Positions 49,610 through 60,658 are shown, counted from the stretch's first letter. The stretch is DNA of 64,000 nucleotides from Rubellimicrobium sp. CFH 75288 (GCF_009904055.1 NZ_WYDP01000003.1:1-64000); one strand, 5' to 3'. Notes: a model not told the origin generated them from the sequence alone. Translations and numbers: made by a program.

Positions 49610-50682
49610 GCGAGGTGCGCCTCGAGGGGGTCGCGAAGTCGTTCGGGAGCGTCGAGGTCATCCCGCCCCTCGATCTGCGGGTGGAGCCGGGGGAGTTCTG
49701 CGTTCTCGTCGGGCCTTCGGGCTGTGGCAAGTCCACCTTGCTGCGCCTGATCGCGGGGCTCGAGACGCCGAGCGCCGGGCGCATCGTGATCGGGGGCCGC
49801 GATGTCACCCATGCCGATCCCGCCCGGCGGGATCTGGCGATGGTGTTCCAGAGCTATGCGCTCTATCCCCACATGACGGTCGCGCAGAACATGGAATTCG
49901 GCCTCGAGATGGCGGGCCTTCCCAAGGCGCAGCGGCGCGACAAGGTTGCGGCGGCTGCGCGGGCCCTGCGGCTCGACGGGCTGCTCGACCGCAAGCCGCG
50001 CGCGCTGTCCGGCGGGCAGCGTCAGCGCGTGGCCATCGGCCGGGCCATCGTGCGGGAGCCGCGGGTCTTCCTGTTCGACGAACCGTTGTCCAACCTCGAT
50101 GCCGAGCTGCGCGTGGACATGCGCCTGGAACTGGCGCGGCTGCACCGCTCGCTCGAGGCGACGATGATCTTCGTCACCCACGATCAGGTGGAGGCGATGA
50201 CGCTGGCCGACCGGATCGTGGTGCTGCGGGCCGGACGGATCGAGCAGAAGGGCTCTCCCGGCGCGCTCTACGCCGATCCCGACAACCTGTTCGTCGCCGG
50301 GTTCCTGGGCACTCCGCGCATGAACCTGCTGCCCGCGCGGGTGAGCGGGCGCGAGGAGAGGCGGGCCCTCGTGGACGTGCCGGCCCTCGGGCTGACGGCC
50401 CTGCCGGTCCGGCTGCGCGAGCCCCGGGCCGCCCTGCCGGCCGAGGTCGTGGTCGGTCTGCGTCCCGAGGCCTTCGGCGAGGGTCCGTTGCGGGTTCGTC
50501 TTCTGCCGGCGATGATCGAGAATCTCGGCGCCTCGCGCTACCTCTACACCGAAGGCGAGCGGCAATCGGCGGTGGTGGCGGAGCTTCCCCGCGGCGTGCC
50601 GGCCCTGCCGGGCGAGACGGTGGACATCCCGCTGCAGGCCGACGGCGCCATGCTGTTCGCACCGGAGGGGCCGCGGCTCTGA
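49606..50682 (+). CDS. CUT1 sugar ABC transporter, ATP-binding protein (UgpC/MsmK type)
   Basis: ATPase (358 residues). Walker [10 protein letters not shown] (about residues 37-45), signature [19 protein letters not shown], Walker [17 protein letters not shown], switch [15 protein letters not shown]. The C-terminal third is a TOBE/regulatory domain ([19 protein letters not shown]) as in MalK/UgpC. It completes the transporter; no catabolic dehydrogenase or aldolase follows. Confidence 0.93.
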   Translation: MSEVRLEGVAKSFGSVEVIPPLDLRVEPGEFCVLVGPSGCGKSTLLRLIAGLETPSAGRIVIGGRDVTHADPARRDLAMVFQSYALYPHMTVAQNMEFGLEMAGLPKAQRRDKVAAAARALRLDGLLDRKPRALSGGQRQRVAIGRAIVREPRVFLFDEPLSNLDAELRVDMRLELARLHRSLEATMIFVTHDQVEAMTLADRIVVLRAGRIEQKGSPGALYADPDNLFVAGFLGTPRMNLLPARVSGREERRALVDVPALGLTALPVRLREPRAALPAEVVVGLRPEAFGEGPLRVRLLPAMIENLGASRYLYTEGERQSAVVAELPRGVPALPGETVDIPLQADGAMLFAPEGPRL

Positions 50683-50784
50683 GGGTTGGCAAGGCGGCGC
50701 CCATCGGCGCGGTCGGCGCCTCGGCCCCCTCGCAACAGGGCGGTCGGACCCCTACCTTGGCGCATCGGGACAGGGAGGCGATCC

Positions 50785-52161
50785 GTGCCGTTCGACCCCT
50801 CCATCGCGGCCATCCGCTTCGGCACAGGCCTCGGGCCGCGGATCGTGCCGCCGTCATCGGCGGCGGCCATGATCGACCGGCTTGCGGGGCCGGACGCGAC
50901 GGCACAGGCCCTGCCCATCCAGCCCTTTGCCGAGGCCTGGAGGCTCTTTCGCGACTACCGGCTGACGGCGCGCGACATGCGGCAGGCGGGATCGGAGGCC
51001 GAGCGGGACGCGCTGGAGGTCGAGCGTGACCGGTTGCGCGAGGCCCTCGAAGCGGCCCGGCTCGCCCAGGCGCGCACCCGCATCGCGCGCGTCGCCGTCG
51101 CCGAGGACGGCCTGCGCGAGCGGCTGGTGCTGTTCTGGGCCAACCATTTCGCCGTCGAGCGCAAGGTTCCCGTCGGGGGATTGCTGATCGCCCCCTATAT
51201 CGAGGAGGCGATCCGCCCGCATGTCGCGGGGCGCTTTGCCGACATGCTGGAGGCGGTGACGCTGCACCCGAAGATGCTGATCTACCTCGATCAGGCGCGG
51301 TCGGTGGGCCCCGGAAGCCCGGTCGGCCGACGTTCGGAGCGGGGCCTCAACGAGAACCTGGCGCGCGAGTTGCTCGAACTCCATACGGTGGGCATCGGCC
51401 CCTACAGCCAGGAGGACGTGACGGAACTCGCCAAGCTCCTGACAGGGCTGACCGTGAACGAGGAGGAAGGCGCGACCGCCTTCCGGCCCGCCTGGGCCGA
51501 GCCGGGTGCGGAAACCGTGCTGGGCGAGTCCTACGGACCCCGGCCCGGTCTCGAGCCCATCCGCGCCGTCCTGCGCGACCTGGCTGCCCGGCCGGAAACC
51601 GCGGCCCACTTGGCCCGCAAGCTGGCGGTCCACTTCGTCTCGGACATGCCGGACGGGGACCTCGTCGCCGCGCTGGAGGCGACGTTCCGGTCCACCGGCG
51701 GCGACCTGCTCGCGGTCACGGAGGTGCTGGTTGCGCACCCGGCCGCTTGGGAAAGGCGCAAGCAGAAGGTCAAGACGCCCCTCGAATTCGTGGGATCGGC
51801 CCTGCGTGCGCTCGGTGTCGGGTCGGAACGTCTGCTGATGCTCGACGATCGCGACACGCGCCGGCTGCTGCTCAACCCGCTGCAGGTCATGGGGCAGCCC
51901 TGGGACCAGCCCGGCAGTCCGCAGGGCTGGCCGGAAGCGGCCGAGGCCTGGGTGACGCCCCAGTTCGTCGCGGCCCGGATCGACTGGGCCATGACCATGC
52001 CGGAGCGCCTGCTGCCCGATCTGCCCGATCCGCGCCGCCTGGTGGAGGATGCGCTGGGCCCTCAGGCGGCCGAGGAGGTGCGGTTTGCGGCCGGGGCCGC
52101 CGAGCGGCTGTCCGAGGGGGTGGGCGTCGTGCTCGCCTCGGCCGACTTCCAGAGGAGATAG
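50785..52161 (+). CDS. DUF1800 family protein
   Basis: The protein (458 residues) matches DUF1800: FWANHFAVERKVPVGGLLIA, FADMLEAVTLHPKMLIYLDQ, NENLARELLELHTVGIGPYS, EDVTELAKLLTGLTV and RKLAVHFVSDMPDGDLVAAL are characteristic. Molecular function is unknown; the family nearly always sits next to a DUF1501 gene, as here. The start is GTG at 50785 with AGGGAGG at 50772-50778; in-frame codons back to 50686 have no ribosome-binding site. No clear signal peptide. Confidence 0.88.
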   Translation: MPFDPSIAAIRFGTGLGPRIVPPSSAAAMIDRLAGPDATAQALPIQPFAEAWRLFRDYRLTARDMRQAGSEAERDALEVERDRLREALEAARLAQARTRIARVAVAEDGLRERLVLFWANHFAVERKVPVGGLLIAPYIEEAIRPHVAGRFADMLEAVTLHPKMLIYLDQARSVGPGSPVGRRSERGLNENLARELLELHTVGIGPYSQEDVTELAKLLTGLTVNEEEGATAFRPAWAEPGAETVLGESYGPRPGLEPIRAVLRDLAARPETAAHLARKLAVHFVSDMPDGDLVAALEATFRSTGGDLLAVTEVLVAHPAAWERRKQKVKTPLEFVGSALRALGVGSERLLMLDDRDTRRLLLNPLQVMGQPWDQPGSPQGWPEAAEAWVTPQFVAARIDWAMTMPERLLPDLPDPRRLVEDALGPQAAEEVRFAAGAAERLSEGVGVVLASADFQRR

Positions 52162-52165
52162 GGCC

Positions 52166-53332
52166 ATGGCACAGCTCACGCGGCGCGGGTTCCTGGGGGC
52201 GCTCGCCCTCGGCTGCTCGGCGGCCGCCTCGCCGCTGGTGACGCCGGTGGTCTTTGCCTCCGCGCCGTGGGAGAGCCGCCTCGTCGTGCTGATCCTGCGG
52301 GGCGCCATGGACGGGCTCGATGCCGTCCGGCCGGTGGGCGATCCCGATTATGCCGCGCTGCGGCCGGCCCTGGGGCAGGGCGGATTGCCGGTCGGCGACG
52401 GGTTCTGGGCCCTGCATCCCGCGCTCGAGCCGCTGCTGCCCCTCTGGCAGGCGGGCGAGATGGGGGCGGTCCACGCCGTCTCGACCCCCTACCGCGACCG
52501 GCGCAGCCATTTCGACGGGCAGGACATCCTCGAAGCGGGCTCCGGCGGGAGCGACATCGAAGGCGTGCGCGACGGCTGGCTCAACCGGATGCTGGGCGCC
52601 GTGCCGGGGGTGCGCGCCGAGACAGCCTTTGCGATCGGACGCGAGAACCTGCTGATCCTGTCGGGACCCGCGCCCGTCAGCCGGTGGTCTCCCGATGCCC
52701 GGCTCCGGCTGAGTCCGCAGGCGCGCCGGCTGCTGGAGATCGTCCACCACGAGGACCCGCTGTTCCGAGCCGCCTCCGATCAGGCCATCGCCATCGTGGA
52801 CGGGCTGGAGGCGGAGGGAATGGAGCGCGGCGGGGGAGGGGGGCACGTCCGGCTGGCGGAGTTCGCGGCGTCGCGGCTGCGCGGCGACACCCGGATCGCG
52901 AGCTTCTCGCTCGGAGGCTGGGACACGCATTTCCGGCAGGCCGCTCCGATGGCACAGGCGCTGGGCCGTCTGTCCGAGACGATCCTGACGCTCCGGGAGG
53001 GGCTGGGACCCGTCTGGTCGCAGACCGCGATCCTGTGCCTGACCGAGTTCGGCCGCACCGCGCGCGAAAACGGCACGCAGGGCACCGACCACGGAACGGG
53101 CGGCGCGATGCTGTTCGCCGGCGGGGCCCTGCGGGGCGGGCGCGTCGTGACGGACTGGCCGGGTCTGGACGAGGCGAGCCTCTATGCCGGCCGCGACCTG
53201 TCCTCGACCCGGGATGTCCGCGCCCATGCGGCCTGGGTCATGCGCGGGCTGTTCGGCCTGGATCGGGGCGTCCTGGAGGGGGCCGTGTTTCCGCGCCTCG
53301 AGATGGGTGCCGATCCGGGGCTGGTCCTCTAG
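52166..53332 (+). CDS. DUF1501 family protein, Tat-exported
   Basis: The protein (388 residues) starts MAQLTRRGFLGALALGCSAA, a twin-arginine signal (RRGFLG), so it is likely exported folded. DUF1501 features: LVVLILRGAMDGLDAVRPVG, YRDRRSHFDGQDILEAGSGG, SFSLGGWDTHFRQAAPMAQA and TEFGRTARENGTQGTDHGTG with conserved Asp/His that suggest a sulfatase/alkaline-phosphatase-like fold. Substrate unknown. It is 4 bases after the DUF1800 gene and overlaps the convergent MFS gene by four bases. Confidence 0.88.
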   Translation: MAQLTRRGFLGALALGCSAAASPLVTPVVFASAPWESRLVVLILRGAMDGLDAVRPVGDPDYAALRPALGQGGLPVGDGFWALHPALEPLLPLWQAGEMGAVHAVSTPYRDRRSHFDGQDILEAGSGGSDIEGVRDGWLNRMLGAVPGVRAETAFAIGRENLLILSGPAPVSRWSPDARLRLSPQARRLLEIVHHEDPLFRAASDQAIAIVDGLEAEGMERGGGGGHVRLAEFAASRLRGDTRIASFSLGGWDTHFRQAAPMAQALGRLSETILTLREGLGPVWSQTAILCLTEFGRTARENGTQGTDHGTGGAMLFAGGALRGGRVVTDWPGLDEASLYAGRDLSSTRDVRAHAAWVMRGLFGLDRGVLEGAVFPRLEMGADPGLVL

Positions 53333-54522
53333 CGGCGGACGAGCAGCAGCGCGGCCCCCGCCAGCGCCGAGACCGCGGCCATCAGCGCCTGAAGCAGCCA
53401 GAGGCCGGCGCTGCCCGTCAGCAGCGTGCCGGCGAGTGCGGCAAGGATCGCTCCGCCCGCGGTCATGATCGCCCCCGACAGGCCGGATGCGGCGCCCGCG
53501 AGATCCGGGCGCACCGAGACGGCCCCGGCCAGCGCGTTGGGCAGAGTGAGGCCGTTGCCGAGGCCCAGGGCCGCGCAGAACCCGAAAAAGACCCAGGGAC
53601 TGGGCCAGCCTGCCAGGGTGACCAGCAGCGATGCCGTCATGCCGAAGGTTGCGATGGCGCAGCCGGCCGCGGCCATGCGGTCGGTGCCGATCCGGGCCGA
53701 CAGCCGCCCCGACAGGAAGTTGCCGAGAACATAGCCCACGGCAGGCGTCCCCAGTGCCAGGCCCGTCCAGACCGGCGAGAGGCCGAACACGGTGCCTGCG
53801 ACAAAGGAGGCGCCGCCCAGAAGGGCGAAAAAGGCGCCCGAGGCGAAGGCGGCGCAGAGCGTGTAGCCCCAGAAGGCGCGCGATCCGAGCAGCGCCGGCC
53901 ATTGCCGCAGCTGCAACCGCAGGCCCTGACCGCCGGCACGGGCCGTTTCCCCCTGGTCCAGCGCCACGAGCGCCAGCGTCGCCAGGCCGAGACCCGCCAA
54001 GAGGCCGAACGAGGCCCGCCAGCCGAAGCCCTCGTCCAGTGCGCCACCCGCCACCGGACCCAGCATGGGGACGAGCGCCATGCCCATGGTCACATAGCCG
54101 ATCCGCGACGCGGCCTCGGCCTGCCCCACCATGTCGCGCACGACCGCGCGGGAAAGCACGATGCCGGCGACGGCCACGCCCTGCACCATGCGCAGCACGA
54201 GAAAGGTCCAAGCCGTGGTCGTCCAGAGGATGCCGAGCGTGGCCGCCACGAACACCGCCAGCGCCCCCAGCATCACGGGCCTCCGACCGAACCGGTCCGC
54301 CGCGGCCCCGAGCAGGATCTGCAGGACGGCCGTTGTCGCCAGGTAGCCCGAGACGGCCAGCTGCATCACCGCGTAATCCGTGCCCAGATCGGCTGCCATC
54401 CGGTCGAGGGAGGGCAGGAAGATCGACACGTTGAGGGCCCCGAGCCCCGACACGGAGATCAGCGTCGCGATGTGGGGGGGCGTCGCGCGGTCCAGAAAGC
54501 GCGGCGCGGGGCCGGCGGTCAT
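53329..54522 (-). CDS. MFS transporter of the Bcr/CflA drug-efflux type
   Basis: The protein (397 residues) has about twelve hydrophobic helices. Motif A-like GAAADRFGRRPVMLGALAVF lies between helices 2 and 3, and LRMVQGVAVAGIVLSRAVVR in helix 4 is typical of Bcr/CflA exporters, followed by PMLGPVAGGALDEGFGWRAS. It probably exports drugs or small metabolites by proton antiport; substrate unknown. A DUF486 membrane gene precedes it by one base on the same strand. Confidence 0.88.
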   Translation of the reverse strand: MTAGPAPRFLDRATPPHIATLISVSGLGALNVSIFLPSLDRMAADLGTDYAVMQLAVSGYLATTAVLQILLGAAADRFGRRPVMLGALAVFVAATLGILWTTTAWTFLVLRMVQGVAVAGIVLSRAVVRDMVGQAEAASRIGYVTMGMALVPMLGPVAGGALDEGFGWRASFGLLAGLGLATLALVALDQGETARAGGQGLRLQLRQWPALLGSRAFWGYTLCAAFASGAFFALLGGASFVAGTVFGLSPVWTGLALGTPAVGYVLGNFLSGRLSARIGTDRMAAAGCAIATFGMTASLLVTLAGWPSPWVFFGFCAALGLGNGLTLPNALAGAVSVRPDLAGAASGLSGAIMTAGGAILAALAGTLLTGSAGLWLLQALMAAVSALAGAALLLVRR

Positions 54523-54523
54523 G

Positions 54524-54889
54524 TCACGTCCACTTGTGAAAGACGAAGAAGGCTCCCAGAGCGATGAGGCCGAAGCCGAGCAGATGGTTCCAGGCCAGCG
54601 GCTCGCGCAGGTAGAGGACCGAGAAGATCCCGAACACCGAGAGCGAGATCACCTCCTGGATGGTCTTGAGTTCGGCGGCCGAGAAATGCCCGTGCCCCCA
54701 GCGATTGGCCGGCACCTGCAGCGCGTATTCCGGCAGCGCGATCAGCCAGGAGATGCCGATGACGGCCAGGATGGGAGCGGCCTTGTAGTTGAGGTGCCCG
54801 TACCAGGCGAAGGTCATGAAGACGTTCGACAGGATCAGCAGACCGATGGTGACGGCCGGGACGGGCAGGGCAGCAAGCACGGCGGGCAT
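54524..54889 (-). CDS. DUF486 (DMT-like) small membrane protein
   Basis: The protein (121 residues) has four hydrophobic helices and the DUF486 signatures [40 protein letters not shown] and [15 protein letters not shown]. These are short relatives of drug/metabolite transporters with unknown substrate. The ATG at 54889 ([16 protein letters not shown]) gives the family length. It directly precedes the MFS gene. Confidence 0.88.
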   Translation of the reverse strand: MPAVLAALPVPAVTIGLLILSNVFMTFAWYGHLNYKAAPILAVIGISWLIALPEYALQVPANRWGHGHFSAAELKTIQEVISLSVFGIFSVLYLREPLAWNHLLGFGLIALGAFFVFHKWT

Positions 54890-55016
54890 GGAGTGGCTCC
54901 GGTCGGAGGATGCCCCGCTCTTGGCTTGCCGCCGCGACCGGTGCAAGCGTCCTCGGGTCGCTCTTGGCATGAGGACGCCGTTGCGCTTTCGTGCGGCGGA
55001 GGGACGGGGAGGGCAC

Positions 55017-56526
<1,510 letters not shown>

Positions 56527-56546
<20 letters not shown>

Positions 56547-57039
56547 AACCGGTCCGGTCTTGGGGCTGGCGCTGCTGGCGGCCGTTCCGGCCTTTGCGCA
56601 GGAGATCCGGCTGCCCTCGGGTCATGCCGCGCGCCTGTTTGATGTGGTCCTCGAAGCCGGCGTTCTGGGCACGAGGGCTCCGCTCGTGGGTTCGGCGGCC
56701 GAGGACGAGGCGTCCGACCCTGCCGACTGGGGAACGGGGCCGCTCGACGAGGCGGAAGGAGAGACCGTTCCACCGACCGGCGGTGTCGCGCGTTTCCGGC
56801 TGGTGGTGACGGATCTGGGACAACCCGGTGCGGAATGGGGCGACGTGGCCGGGGACTTCCTCTGGCTCTGCGAGTCGGTGGCCCTGCCGGCGCTGGCCGC
56901 CAACGGTTGGCAGGCGACGGAGGTCGTCGTGGCGCTCTCCGATCGGGAGGTGCCGTTCGGAACGATGGACCCGGAGGCGATCCAGTTCTTCGAGGGCTTC
57001 CAGATCGAGGGCGGCGTCTGCGTGCCGCAGGCGTTCTGA
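56527..57039 (+). CDS. Exported protein of unknown function in the propionyl-CoA carboxylase cluster
   Basis: The protein (170 residues) has a signal peptide (about residues 1-24, cleavage near AVPAFA-QEI). The mature part is acidic and includes [40 protein letters not shown] and the C-terminal [17 protein letters not shown]. No catalytic motif is seen. Similar small genes occur between pccB and pccA in Rhodobacterales (I recall a DUF6497-type family, not verified). The ATG at 56527 lies inside pccB, implying coupled translation. Confidence 0.72.
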
Positions 57040-57398
57040 TGCGCAAGCACCGGGGCTTTCCCGGCCGCCTGCCGGGGACGGATTTCCAGTTCACCATCCG
57101 CCACGCCAACAAGAAGGGCGCCACCCGCCTCGTGGCGCGCGAGCGCTATGCGGACCGTCGGCCGATCGATCGCGCGGCGGACCAGGCGTTCCTGGCAGCC
57201 CTGTGGGAGCATTTCGGCGACGAACCCTTCGAGCGGGGCAACCTGGATGCGGGTCGCCTGTCGTGGCTTTTCGGGCGCGAGGTCGTTCCGGCGGAAGATC
57301 CCTTCGACCCCGAAAGCTACGAGGCGCTGCTGCGGATCGACACGAACCGGGCACGAGCGAGCTTTCCGGACCTGTTCGAGGATCGGGACACTCCGTGA
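57039..57398 (+). CDS. Unrecognised 119-residue protein in the propionyl-CoA carboxylase cluster
   Basis: A soluble, Arg-rich protein with no recognised family: FQFTIRHANKKGATRLVARE, FLAALWEHFGDEPFERGNLD, RLSWLFGREVVPAEDPFDPE. No signal or membrane helix. The ATG at 57039 overlaps the stop of the preceding gene (TGATG), so it is part of the pccB operon. Longer in-frame codons upstream overlap the previous gene. Confidence 0.68.
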   Translation: MRKHRGFPGRLPGTDFQFTIRHANKKGATRLVARERYADRRPIDRAADQAFLAALWEHFGDEPFERGNLDAGRLSWLFGREVVPAEDPFDPESYEALLRIDTNRARASFPDLFEDRDTP

Positions 57399-57747
57399 TA
57401 CAACCTGAGCGGGTATTTGCCGAAATTCTGATCGCCTTCAGGTTTTCCTTGCCGGGACCCGTCGGCGGCCTCCATGATGGTGCTGCGCCGGAGCGGTCCA
57501 GCACCCGCTCTTGCGTGTCTCGTCATCACCGTGACCCTTCCCCGAGGGGGCGGCGCGGCCGCAAGGCCGGGCCGCCCCTGGCCTGCGAGAAGGCGGGTGA
57601 CCACCCCCGGGGAGCGGCCGGACTGTGGCCCGGCGTCAGGAGATCGGCGACTTTCCGGGCCCGGAGGGAAACCGCGCCTTGCGCCGGCGGGTTGGGGATG
57701 GCATGCCTGTCCCCATCTGGGGCAGACCAATCTTTCGGAGAACTCGC
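57399..57747. other. 349-base spacer before the lipoprotein gene
   Basis: No gene or RNA family was recognised. It contains a strong hairpin at 57549-57576 and further G+C repeats. It may hold the promoter of the lipoprotein gene or pccA, but no clear -35/-10 pair was seen. Confidence 0.45.
57549..57576. terminator. 12-bp stem with GCAA tetraloop
   Basis: GGCGGCGCGGCC (57549-57560) pairs with GGCCGGGCCGCC (57565-57576), with one mismatch, around a GCAA tetraloop. It probably terminates the pccB-side transcript. A similar G+C-rich motif with GCAA lies near 39790-39812 in the carB-pabB gap. Confidence 0.5.
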
Positions 57748-57966
57748 ATGTCCAACATCCTTCGCGCCATGGGCGCTCTCGGTTTTGCGGTTACCTTGGC
57801 GGCCTGCGGCGAAACGCCTGTCGAGCGGGCCACCACCGGCGCCCTGGCCGGCGGCGCTGCCGCGGCCGTCACCGGCGAAAGCGTTCTCAACGGCGCGCTC
57901 ATCGGCGGAGCCATCGGCGGCATCGCGCCGTGCGTGGCCAACCCGAACGCGGCCGGCTGCTTCTGA
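57748..57966 (+). CDS. Small lipoprotein with glycine-zipper-like segment
   Basis: The protein (72 residues) has a lipoprotein signal (MSNILRAMGALGFAVTLAAC, lipobox LAAC, lipidated Cys at about residue 20). A Gly/Ala-rich helix follows (ATTGALAGGAAAAVTGESVL, NGALIGGAIGGIAPC), recalling glycine-zipper outer-membrane lipoproteins. A Cys pair near the C-terminus may form a disulfide. It is cut off from the pccB operon by a hairpin and lies 81 bases before pccA. Confidence 0.75.
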   Translation: MSNILRAMGALGFAVTLAACGETPVERATTGALAGGAAAAVTGESVLNGALIGGAIGGIAPCVANPNAAGCF

Positions 57967-58047
57967 GTCGCGCGCCCGCGGGCGCCGTCCGGACGGGCCG
58001 CCGGAGCCGAGCGCTCCGGCGGCCCTTTTGCTGTCACCCCCGAGGCC

Positions 58048-60048
58048 ATGTTCTCCAAGATCCTGATCGCCAACCGCGGCGAGATCGCCTGCCGCGTCAT
58101 CAAGACCTGCCGCCGTCTCGGCATCCGCACGGTTGCCGTGTTCTCGGACGCCGACAGCCGCGCGCTCCACGTCCGGATGGCCGACGAGGCCGTGCCCATC
58201 GGTCCCGCTCCTGCGGCCGACAGCTACATCCATATCGGGCGCGTGATGGAGGCGGTGCGCCGCAGCGGGGCCGAGGCCGTGCATCCCGGCTACGGATTCC
58301 TGTCGGAGAATCCCCGTTTCGCCGCTGCCCTGGCCGCAGAGGGTGTCGTCTTCATCGGCCCGCCCGCCTCCGCCGTGGAGGCCATGGGAGACAAGATCGC
58401 CTCGAAGCGGATCGCCGCCGAGGCCGGCGTGAACACGGTTCCCGGCCATCCGGGCCTGATCGCCGACGCGGAGGAGGCCGTCCGCATCGCGCGGGAAATC
58501 GGCTATCCCGTGATGCTCAAGGCGAGCGCGGGCGGCGGCGGCAAGGGCATGCGGATCGCCTGGACCGACGCGGAGGCGCGGGAAGGGTTTGTCGCCTCCC
58601 GCAACGAGGCCGCGGCGTCCTTCGGCGACGACCGGATCTTTGTCGAGAAGTTCGTCGACCAGCCGCGCCACATCGAGATCCAGATCCTGGCAGACCGGCA
58701 CGGCCATGTCGTGCATCTGCACGAACGCGAATGCTCGATCCAGCGACGCAACCAGAAGGTCATCGAGGAAGCCCCCTCGCCCTTTCTCGATCCCGGCACG
58801 CGGGCTGCGATGGGCGAGCAGGCCTGCGCACTGGCCCGCGCGGTCGGCTATGAAAGCGCGGGCACGGTCGAGTTCATCGTGGACGGCGCGCGCAACTTCT
58901 ACTTCCTCGAGATGAATACCCGCCTGCAGGTCGAACATCCGGTGACGGAGCTGATCACAGGAATCGATCTCGTGGAGCAGATGATCCGGATCGCCGCCGG
59001 CGAGGCCCTGCCCTTCACGCAGGAGGAGATCGCGCTGAACGGCTGGGCCATGGAGGCCCGCCTCTATGCGGAGGACCCGTTCCGCCGCTTTCTGCCCTCG
59101 ACCGGCCGACTGACGCGCTATCGGCCGCCGCCCGAGGGTCCGCAGGGATCGGCGATCGTCCGCAACGACACGGGCGTGTTCGAGGGGGGAGAGATCAGCC
59201 GCTTCTACGATCCCATGATCGCGAAGCTCTGCACCTGGGCGCCGACCCGGCGGGAGGCCGCCGCCGCCATGGCCGAGGCGCTCGATGCCTTCGAGGTGGA
59301 GGGGATCGGGCACAATCTTCCCTTCCTGTCGGCCGTGATGAAGCACCCCCGGTTCCTCGAGGGGCGGTTGACGACCGCCTTCATCGCCGAGGAGTGGCCG
59401 GACGGTTTCAAGGGCGTGGAGCCTGACGCGGAGGCGCTCCGCCGCATCGCGGCAGCCGCCGCGGCGATGTGGCGCGTGGCCGAGATCCGGCGGGCCCGGA
59501 TCTCGGGCCGGCTCGACAACCACGAGCGGCGCGTGGGCAGCGAATGGGTCGTGGAGGTCTCGGGCTGCCGGATGACCGCCTCGCTCTCGGCCGATCGGGA
59601 TGGCACCAGCGTGGTGATCGACAGCGGGCCGACCCTCCGCGTGGAGGGCGCGTGGCTGCCCGGCCAGACCCTGGCGCGGCTCAGGGTGGACGACGTGCCG
59701 CTGACCCTCAAGGTCGCCAAGGCTCCGGGCGGCTTCCGCCTGCGGACCGGGGGAGCCGATCTGCGGGTTCACGTCCGCACCCCGCGCGAGGCGGAGCTTG
59801 CGGCCCTGATGCCTGTGAAACGGCCGCCGGATCTGTCGGGCTCCCTTCTCTGCCCGATGCCGGGCCTGCTCACCCGGTTGATGGTGGGCGAAGGCGACGA
59901 TGTGGAGGAGGGCCAGCCCCTCGCCACCGTGGAGGCCATGAAGATGGAGAACACGCTGCGCGCCGAACGGAGCGGACGGATCGCCCGGCTTCTGGCGCGC
60001 GAAGGCGACACGCTGGCCGTCGATCAGGTCATCCTCACCTTCGCCTGA
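58048..60048 (+). CDS. pccA: Propionyl-CoA carboxylase, biotin carboxylase/carrier (alpha) subunit
   Basis: PccA (666 residues) carboxylates its own biotin. Biotin carboxylase domain (about 1-445): FSKILIANRGEIACRVIKTC, VHPGYGFLSENPRFAAAL, KASAGGGGKGMRIAW, EMNTRLQVEHPVTELITGID. A BT linker domain follows, then the biotinyl domain with VEAMKMENTLRAERSG, in which the AMKM Lys carries biotin. The length is right for a PccA alpha chain. Convergent DUF4174 gene 8 bases past its stop. Confidence 0.95.
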   Translation: MFSKILIANRGEIACRVIKTCRRLGIRTVAVFSDADSRALHVRMADEAVPIGPAPAADSYIHIGRVMEAVRRSGAEAVHPGYGFLSENPRFAAALAAEGVVFIGPPASAVEAMGDKIASKRIAAEAGVNTVPGHPGLIADAEEAVRIAREIGYPVMLKASAGGGGKGMRIAWTDAEAREGFVASRNEAAASFGDDRIFVEKFVDQPRHIEIQILADRHGHVVHLHERECSIQRRNQKVIEEAPSPFLDPGTRAAMGEQACALARAVGYESAGTVEFIVDGARNFYFLEMNTRLQVEHPVTELITGIDLVEQMIRIAAGEALPFTQEEIALNGWAMEARLYAEDPFRRFLPSTGRLTRYRPPPEGPQGSAIVRNDTGVFEGGEISRFYDPMIAKLCTWAPTRREAAAAMAEALDAFEVEGIGHNLPFLSAVMKHPRFLEGRLTTAFIAEEWPDGFKGVEPDAEALRRIAAAAAAMWRVAEIRRARISGRLDNHERRVGSEWVVEVSGCRMTASLSADRDGTSVVIDSGPTLRVEGAWLPGQTLARLRVDDVPLTLKVAKAPGGFRLRTGGADLRVHVRTPREAELAALMPVKRPPDLSGSLLCPMPGLLTRLMVGEGDDVEEGQPLATVEAMKMENTLRAERSGRIARLLAREGDTLAVDQVILTFA

Positions 60049-60055
60049 GACCGCC

Positions 60056-60658
60056 TCAGGGAAGCCCGGCCCCGCGTCCGCGATACCGGATCTCTTCCTG
60101 TCGCAGCGGCGACCGGTCGATGGTGCGGGTCAGCTCGCGAATCGTCTGCGGAACCGGACGGCGCAGCAGCACCCGCCCATCCTTCTCGATCAGGACGAGA
60201 GCGAATCCCCGGGGTCGCTGCGTCCGGCGCGCCTCGCTTGCGGCGGCCGGGTCGCTGTCCACGATCACGACGACATCGCGGGCGGCAAGCGCGGCCATGT
60301 CGCTCTCGAGGATGGCGAGCTGGTCCATGAACTGCGGCTGCCTCGGCGTGTCCGCGAACACGATCAGCGGACGGGCCACGTAGATGAAATCCTGCAGGTT
60401 CACATCGGCCGCATCGAAGATCCGCGTCCGGTCGGCTTCCCACTGCGCCACAGGATCGAGGTCCTCGTCGGATCCGGCGGCGGTCCCGTCCCCGACCGGG
60501 CCGATCGCAGGCGCTCCCTCCGGCGCGCCGCGCACGGTCGCCTCCTCCTGTGCGGGTTCGGGCGAAGGCGAGGCCGTCACGGTCAGGGCCTGCGCAGCCT
60601 CCTGGGACAGTGCAGGGCCAGCGGCCAGAAGACAGGCAAGGGCGAGGATGCGGGTCAT
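60056..60658 (-). CDS. DUF4174-family exported protein
   Basis: The protein (200 residues) has a signal peptide (MTRILALACLLAAGPALSQE). The C-terminal domain (about 85-195: DFIYVARPLIVFADTPRQPQ, AALAARDVVVIVDSDPAA, RGFALVLIEKDGRVLLRRPV) matches DUF4174, a thioredoxin-like fold without the CxxC pair. Function unknown. The ATG at 60658 begins the signal peptide; a longer in-frame extension has no signal-like start. A TATATC six bases before the ATG suggests a very short leader. Confidence 0.82.
   Translation of the reverse strand: MTRILALACLLAAGPALSQEAAQALTVTASPSPEPAQEEATVRGAPEGAPAIGPVGDGTAAGSDEDLDPVAQWEADRTRIFDAADVNLQDFIYVARPLIVFADTPRQPQFMDQLAILESDMAALAARDVVVIVDSDPAAASEARRTQRPRGFALVLIEKDGRVLLRRPVPQTIRELTRTIDRSPLRQEEIRYRGRGAGLP

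Noticed and set aside
57399-57747. RNase P RNA or another structural RNA in the spacer
   Set aside because: A fragment resembles part of the RNase P conserved core only loosely and in the wrong order; no supporting P4-type pairing was found.
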